A DNA stretch of 8,268 nt, taken from contig JBCBZE010000140.1 of NCBI GenBank assembly GCA_039815505.1, forward strand, positions 1-8,268, in the 5' to 3' direction. Of the stretch, positions 4,692-8,268 are shown piece after piece; the first letter of the stretch is position 1; each line of letters starts with the position of its first letter. The translations under genes were made by a program, and so were the position numbers. Below the pieces are notes generated by a model that was not told the DNA's origin, ran no database searches, and worked only from the letters and a program-made list of their open reading frames with translations. Source of the stretch: CANLWN01 sp039815505. GTDB lineage: Bacteria; Bacteroidota; Bacteroidia; Flavobacteriales; Flavobacteriaceae.

Positions 4692-5129
4692 TTAACCAAC
4701 TAACTCGTAAACAAATTTACTCTTTGCATCACCGATCTTCTGCATCAATTCCAATTTGTTCGGCAATATAATACTAGGTATACGATCCAATCCCTGTAAG
4801 TATTCTCCCAATTCTTTTTTGTTTTCAAAAATAGTCCGTATTCCATTCTTACCATATTTCTGAAGTCTGGAAATCGTTTCGCCTCCAACACTCGCCGATG
4901 ATACCAGAGGTATGTTGAAATAAACATCACAACTTATAACTACGTGCTCTTGGTCAGCCAAACTAAAGTCTTTACTAATTGCACTTCTGAGCATGGCACA
5001 ATGCGTTAGTAGTACATCTAAAAATTTACCACCTTCATCGGCCTTAATTGGCTTTAGGGCAACTTTTAGTTGTCTAAAATTATCCAATTGTCTCAATGGA
5101 CTTGGTTTTGATTCAATTCTAAATTTCAT
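4692..5129 (-). CDS. Hypothetical protein, 145 residues
   Basis: I do not recognise this family. The protein is soluble in appearance: no signal peptide, no membrane span, mixed charge. Notable stretches are a basic-acidic N-terminus (MKFRIESKPSPLRQL), a segment with two Cys (THCAMLR and VVISCDVYF), a possible beta-rich middle and a Gly/Ser turn (SSASVGGETI). The ATG at 5129 has an A-rich leader, typical of the group. It is the third gene of a leftward run after the amidase and a possible 31-residue peptide, 57 bp beyond the latter, so it could be co-transcribed with them and linked to transfer. It converges on the ORF6N gene with only 5 bp between stop codons. Codon pattern and length support a real gene; function open. 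Confidence 0.7.
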   Translation of the reverse strand: MKFRIESKPSPLRQLDNFRQLKVALKPIKADEGGKFLDVLLTHCAMLRSAISKDFSLADQEHVVISCDVYFNIPLVSSASVGGETISRLQKYGKNGIRTIFENKKELGEYLQGLDRIPSIILPNKLELMQKIGDAKSKFVYELVG

Positions 5130-5186
5130 AATCTATCGTTTTTATATTACTAATTCTTTTGACGAAACTTCTTTTTTTAGCCTTAT

Positions 5187-5282
5187 TTAAAGTTGTTTTA
5201 CGAATACCAACAATTCTTTACCGACTGCAATAACAATTTCTTTTAGTACTTTATACAGGCTCACAAATAACGCTTTCATCAT
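5187..5282 (-). CDS. Possible 31-residue amphipathic peptide downstream of the amidase
   Basis: An ATG-started frame begins 1 nt after the amidase stop codon (start at 5282, second ATG at 5279) and ends with TAA at 5187. The product is 31 residues, mostly Val, Leu, Ile and Phe with Lys/Glu at positions 3, 11, 14-15, 22-23 and 29. This spacing would put charges on one face of a helix, as in membrane-surface peptides. The start adjacent to a stop codon suggests coupling by terminating ribosomes. It is shorter than most gene finders accept. It could be a real small membrane-active protein (for example a type I toxin-like or T4SS-accessory peptide) or a chance frame; there is no homology that I can name. 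Confidence 0.4.
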   Translation of the reverse strand: MMKALFVSLYKVLKEIVIAVGKELLVFVKQL

Positions 5283-5283
5283 C

Positions 5284-5913
5284 CTACATTTTAATTGACA
5301 TGAGCACAGCCAGTGCTAGTGCCATACTATTGTTTTCTATTTCCAAATAGGCTGCCTCATCATGATTTGACAGGAAACCCAACTCCACCAAAATTGCTGG
5401 GCATACCGCTATCGATTCGCGTAGTACTTGAAAGTTTGCTCTTTTAAGCCCCCTACTTCTATATCCCAATTTTTGAGTAAGCGTTTCTACTATGGATTGG
5501 CCCAAGCGCATTGATTCCACTTGGTTTTTGGTCGTTATGCTAGTTTTGCTATGCAGGTAAATTTCAACGCCCGTAGCCCTTTCATTTTTAGCATGATTGC
5601 TATGCAACGATATAAAAAGGTCGGGTTGAATTGCCTTTACCAGTTTAGTCCGATGCCGCAGTGAAATAAGTGTGTCCGTGTATCTTGTCAAATACAAATC
5701 ATATTCATTATTGAGGACTTTCCTATTAAACTTTAGCATTGCTTTTGCAATGGCCAGTGTGATATCTTTCTCTTTTATATGATTGGTTCCTATAGCTCCA
5801 GAATCCATTCCACCATGTCCGGCATCAATTATGATTACCTTTTTATGTTGTGCTACGGGCATATGTAAAGGCATCAAAAAAAGTAGCGTTATCAACAGTT
5901 TTACTGGTTTCAT
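5284..5913 (-). CDS. N-acetylmuramoyl-L-alanine amidase (Amidase_3), exported
   Basis: The enzyme cuts the bond between N-acetylmuramic acid and the peptide stem of peptidoglycan. All zinc and catalytic motifs of the Amidase_3 family are present, numbered from the ATG at 5913: IIIDAGHGGMDSG with His33, KEKD with Glu48, SLHSNHA with His104, and VELGFLSN with catalytic Glu177. The length (209 residues) is that of a bare catalytic domain with no binding repeats. The N-terminus, MKPVKLLITLLFLMPL...VAQ, is a signal peptide or lipid-free export leader, so it acts in the periplasm. An alternative ATG at 5925 adds 4 residues; 5913 gives the better signal-peptide start. It is divergent from the T4SS genes across about 200 bp. 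A VirB1-like role in opening the wall for the transfer channel is a reasonable inference. Confidence 0.92.
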   Translation of the reverse strand: MKPVKLLITLLFLMPLHMPVAQHKKVIIIDAGHGGMDSGAIGTNHIKEKDITLAIAKAMLKFNRKVLNNEYDLYLTRYTDTLISLRHRTKLVKAIQPDLFISLHSNHAKNERATGVEIYLHSKTSITTKNQVESMRLGQSIVETLTQKLGYRSRGLKRANFQVLRESIAVCPAILVELGFLSNHDEAAYLEIENNSMALALAVLMSIKM

Positions 5914-5930
5914 ATTTACTTGCATTTAGG

Positions 5931-5981
5931 TAACTATCCGTTGCACAATTTTTAAAGATTTCAACCAATGCATAACTATCC
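5931..5981. repeat. Two 9-bp direct repeats TAACTATCC in the divergent amidase/tra intergenic region
   Basis: TAACTATCC is found at 5931-5939 and 5973-5981, 42 bp apart, which is close to four helical turns. They sit 18 and 60 bp upstream of the preferred amidase start and could bind a regulator of the amidase or of both divergent units. Short enough that chance is possible. The rest of 5914-6116 holds no gene; TAGATTTC at 6047-6054 is an imperfect rightward -7 box. Confidence 0.3.
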
Positions 5982-6116
5982 TTCAAAATTTAACGCTGAT
6001 TACCGTTAATATTTTCAGTTTTTCTCCCTTTCCATGCATTCCCTTATAGATTTCGTAAAAAGTTATTTCAAACAGGTTCCCTAAGCGCATTGGAGAACCA
6101 TAAAAACGTAAGCGTT

Positions 6117-6404
6117 ATGAAAAAAACAGTTTATCCTTTGTGGGCCATGCTCCTAATGAGCCTACCCACATTTGCACAAATCGGAGGTATTGAAGATTCG
6201 GTAAATGATGTTTCCGATACCATTAGGTCTATTTTCCCTCTACTATTGGGGGTCATTTTCCTTATCGGATTCTTATTTAATGCAGGTCATTTCTTCGGCG
6301 AAAATGCAGACCTCAAAAAGGGAATTACCCGTGTTTTGGTTTTTGTACTCATAGCAGGGGCGGTAGTGGGCATCTTTACCTATCTCATTGGAATAGTAGT
6401 CTAA
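6117..6404 (+). CDS. VirB2-like conjugative pilin / TraE-family small membrane protein
   Basis: From the ATG at 6117 the product is 95 residues: a signal peptide (MKKTVYPLWAMLLMSLPTFA, cut before Gln21), a short polar loop, then two membrane helices at about 38-56 and 72-94 with a charged turn (ENADLKKG) between. This is the layout of VirB2/TrbC pilins and of the DUF4134-type TraE proteins that open the traE-traF-traG block of Bacteroidota conjugative transposons. It would form the pilus or channel subunit of the type IV secretion system in the outer-membrane-facing periplasm. A TTG at 6090 in frame is rejected because the signal peptide starts cleanly at 6117. It is the first visible gene of the rightward transfer operon, followed after 30 bp by traF. 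Family assignment comes from layout and context more than from sequence identity. Confidence 0.75.
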   Translation: MKKTVYPLWAMLLMSLPTFAQIGGIEDSVNDVSDTIRSIFPLLLGVIFLIGFLFNAGHFFGENADLKKGITRVLVFVLIAGAVVGIFTYLIGIVV

Positions 6405-6405
6405 G

Positions 6406-6418
6406 GTCGATAATCGAC
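6406..6418 (+). repeat. Small inverted repeat between pilin and TraF genes
   Basis: GTCGAT-A-ATCGAC starts 1 base after the pilin stop codon. As RNA it could form a 5-bp stem with a 3-nt loop. There is no T tract, so it is not a terminator; it might protect the 3' end of the pilin message or be fortuitous. Confidence 0.3.
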
Positions 6419-6434
6419 ATTAAAAAACTATACA

Positions 6435-6719
6435 ATGAAAAGGTATGAAGTTTATAAAAACATTCGCAAAGGGGCAATGATATGGGGGCTTCCCATATCC
6501 CTCTTTGCAATGATGATGCTCGTAATACTGGGGTCCCTGCTGATAATCATTTTTTCATTCAGCCTTTGGGTCAACATCGGAGCATTCTTACTAAACGGTA
6601 CATTCTATATCGTTCTGACCAAAATTGCCCGTAAAGCAATAACCATAAACATCGTTAAGGTATTTCCTAAAATCATAAGCAACAAGAAAGAAAACATACA
6701 ATACTATGTCGATTATTAA
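6435..6719 (+). CDS. TraF-family (DUF4133-like) VirB3-type conjugation protein
   Basis: A 94-residue protein with the order expected of VirB3-like T4SS subunits: a short cytosolic N-terminus (MKRYEVYKNIRKGAMIWG), two close hydrophobic helices at about 17-40 and 43-62, then a basic tail ending KVFPKIISNKKENIQYYVDY. The N-terminal 'YKNIRKG' and the late 'FPKxISNKK' are features that I recall from the DUF4133/TraF family of flavobacterial ICEs. VirB3 proteins sit in the inner membrane and work directly with the VirB4 ATPase. This fits here: the traG start codon lies inside this gene, a 14-nt overlap. Start ATG 6435 comes after an A-rich leader with no Shine-Dalgarno site. Confidence 0.8.
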   Translation: MKRYEVYKNIRKGAMIWGLPISLFAMMMLVILGSLLIIIFSFSLWVNIGAFLLNGTFYIVLTKIARKAITINIVKVFPKIISNKKENIQYYVDY

Positions 6720-8268
6720 TACAGCATCATATAACCCCATCATAGAAATACGGGATAATTTAATATTTGCCAACAATGGCAATATCATTGCCTGTTATCG
6801 TGGAGAACTCCCTGAGATCTATTCTTTATCGGAAAAGGATTTCGAGGACTTACACAGTATTTGGTTTCAAGCACTAAAGTCTTTGCCCGTTGGTTCCGTT
6901 ATTCATAAGCAAGATGTTTACCTAAAGAAAGGGTTTAGCTCGGAATACCTACCCAATAATACTTTTCTTGGAAAAGCAACACACGACCATTTCAAAGGAA
7001 GGGAATACATAGAACATCGTTGCTATCTATTCCTCACATTGGCAGGAAACAAAACATTGAACAACCCCAAATATGTAAACCCATTTCGGAAAATAAGTAA
7101 AGGGATTTACCAAGAATTAAATCAGAACGTTCACAGTTTCATTGGTTCGGTAAATGATTCCATTTCCTATATCAACAATAGCCGCAAAGTTCAATTTCTA
7201 CCTTTAAAGGAATCCGAAATACTCAATTTTTCACAAACCTTTTTTAACGGTTTCAATCTCAATTTTGATACCGATATGCTTTTGGAGAAATCCAAAATTA
7301 CCATAGGCAATAATCATTTTGACGTATTGGCGATCAATAGTGAATCCTGTTTTGGCGAAAACGTACAAACCAGCAAAATCAACGAACGTTTTACTTCGGA
7401 TGATTTTGTATTTCATCAAGGGTATATCGATGGTTTGGGACTTTCCCTGAATGAAAATCATATCGTTAATCAAATCCTTTATTTAGATGATAAACAGAAA
7501 TGGCGAAAACTCTTAGAAAAGAAGATTGAGGAACTTAAAAAGAGTTCGAATTTTGGTACGCAGAACAAAGTCATTCTTAAAAAAATTGAGCATATCGTTG
7601 ACCAAATCAACAATGATGATAGCGCAAGAATCATAAGAGGACATTTGAATATTGTCTATTGGGACCGGGAAGCCCAACAGCTGGAAAGCATAGGCTCACA
7701 GATAAAATCGGAATTTAAGGAACTGGATATTACTCCATACTATCCAAGGGGTGAGGAACGTAAAAATTATATTCTAAATAGCCATCCCTGTTTTTCTTCC
7801 AATTTTTCAAATGAGGATTTGTACGTGACCGATTTGAAACATGCGCTTTGCCTTTTCATAAACAACACCAGCTACAGGACGGATAGGCAAGGAATTATAT
7901 TCAATGATAGGGAACATAACATCCCCGTGTTAAAGGATGTTTGGGACGAGAAAAAGAAACGTATCAAAGCGAGGAACTTTGCCATTTTTGCGCCTACGGG
8001 AGAGGGGAAATCCTTTTTGGCAAACAACATATTACGGCAGTATTTTGAAATGGGTGTGCGCCTTGTCATTATTGACTTGGGAGGTTCCTACACCAAGTTT
8101 GCCAGTCTGTATCCCGAACAATATACTGTACTGCGCTATGAAAGCGGCAAGAGCCTTGGTATCAATCCCTTCTTTATAACAAAAGGTGACGATGTCACCC
8201 CAGAGCGGTTAGAGGATCTATCTGTATTCCTATTTGAACTGATTGGGGAAGGCACCAAGCCAAAAAAG
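6706..8268 (+). CDS. traG: TraG-family VirB4-type conjugation ATPase, 5' part (3' end outside window)
   Basis: A frame starting at ATG 6706, inside traF, stays open for 521 codons to the window edge. It has the architecture of VirB4/TraG ATPases of Bacteroidota conjugative transposons: a long N-terminal domain (residues 1-about 420) and then the start of the RecA-like motor. The Walker A motif is APTGEGKS at residues 429-436, with Lys435 for ATP binding. The next landmark, VIIDLGGSYTKFASL, corresponds to the (V/I)xDxGGSY block after Walker A, and GINPF follows near residue 487. Walker B and the C-terminal helices should lie beyond the window; a full protein of roughly 800 residues is expected. 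It powers assembly of the transfer channel and pilus at the inner membrane. The 14-nt overlap with traF suggests coupled translation of the VirB3/VirB4 pair. Confidence 0.93.
   Translation, partial: MSIINTASYNPIIEIRDNLIFANNGNIIACYRGELPEIYSLSEKDFEDLHSIWFQALKSLPVGSVIHKQDVYLKKGFSSEYLPNNTFLGKATHDHFKGREYIEHRCYLFLTLAGNKTLNNPKYVNPFRKISKGIYQELNQNVHSFIGSVNDSISYINNSRKVQFLPLKESEILNFSQTFFNGFNLNFDTDMLLEKSKITIGNNHFDVLAINSESCFGENVQTSKINERFTSDDFVFHQGYIDGLGLSLNENHIVNQILYLDDKQKWRKLLEKKIEELKKSSNFGTQNKVILKKIEHIVDQINNDDSARIIRGHLNIVYWDREAQQLESIGSQIKSEFKELDITPYYPRGEERKNYILNSHPCFSSNFSNEDLYVTDLKHALCLFINNTSYRTDRQGIIFNDREHNIPVLKDVWDEKKKRIKARNFAIFAPTGEGKSFLANNILRQYFEMGVRLVIIDLGGSYTKFASLYPEQYTVLRYESGKSLGINPFFITKGDDVTPERLEDLSVFLFELIGEGTKPKK

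Noticed and set aside
6090..6116. TTG start adding 9 residues to the pilin
   Set aside because: It would place polar residues ahead of a clean signal peptide that begins at ATG 6117.
7937..8179. 80-residue plus-strand frame and the nearby minus-strand frames
   Set aside because: They fall inside the continuous traG frame, which carries the Walker A and GGSY motifs.
1..8268. CRISPR array, insertion sequence, integrase, relaxase or toxin-antitoxin pair
   Set aside because: No regularly spaced repeats, transposase or integrase motifs, or relaxase His clusters were seen on either strand.

Overview
The window looks like the left end of an integrative and conjugative element (ICE) of the Bacteroidota type, inserted in the chromosome of a member of the Flavobacteriia. 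The evidence is the AT-rich sequence, starts that mostly lack Shine-Dalgarno sites, promoter boxes of the Bacteroidota form TAnnTTTG, an RteC-family regulator, and a TraE/TraF/TraG-like transfer operon. Lineage below class cannot be read from this sequence.

Positions 1-1065 are ordinary host genes: the 3' end of a TIM-barrel sugar phosphate isomerase/epimerase, then an RraA-family aldolase-like gene, both suggestive of sugar or sugar-acid catabolism.

Positions 1066-1454 are a tRNA integration hotspot. An intact tRNA-Arg(UCU) lies on the minus strand. A 19-bp perfect copy of its 3' end sits 114 bp away, and each copy has its own terminator-like hairpin, so an earlier element may have left a scar. 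Past the 5' end of tRNA-Arg is a strong terminator. Directly beyond it is a 14-15 nt fragment that reads as the 3' end of a tRNA-Pro (T-stem 3' strand, acceptor 3' strand, G72-A73). I infer that this is the left attachment site of the present ICE, and that the rebuilt tRNA-Pro should lie at its unseen right end.

Positions 1455-1821 are gene-free end DNA with short direct and inverted repeats, a good leftward promoter and a candidate rightward promoter for rteC.

Positions 1822-4686 read rightward: rteC, a small HTH (excisionase-like) gene, an endonuclease/exonuclease/phosphatase (EEP) fold protein with two altered active-site positions, and an ORF6N-domain protein. The last three are almost fused (ATGA overlap, then a 2-bp gap). 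The rteC-HTH gap carries two inverted repeats. By analogy with CTnDOT, RteC may switch on this unit.

Positions 4692-5913 read leftward: an exported N-acetylmuramoyl-L-alanine amidase, a possible 31-residue amphipathic peptide starting 1 nt after it, and an unrecognised 145-residue protein.

Positions 6117-8268 read rightward: a VirB2-like pilin (TraE-like), a VirB3-like membrane protein (TraF-like) and the first 521 codons of the VirB4-type ATPase TraG, which runs off the window. The divergent amidase could open peptidoglycan for this type IV secretion channel. No integrase, relaxase or coupling protein is visible, so those functions must lie outside the window.
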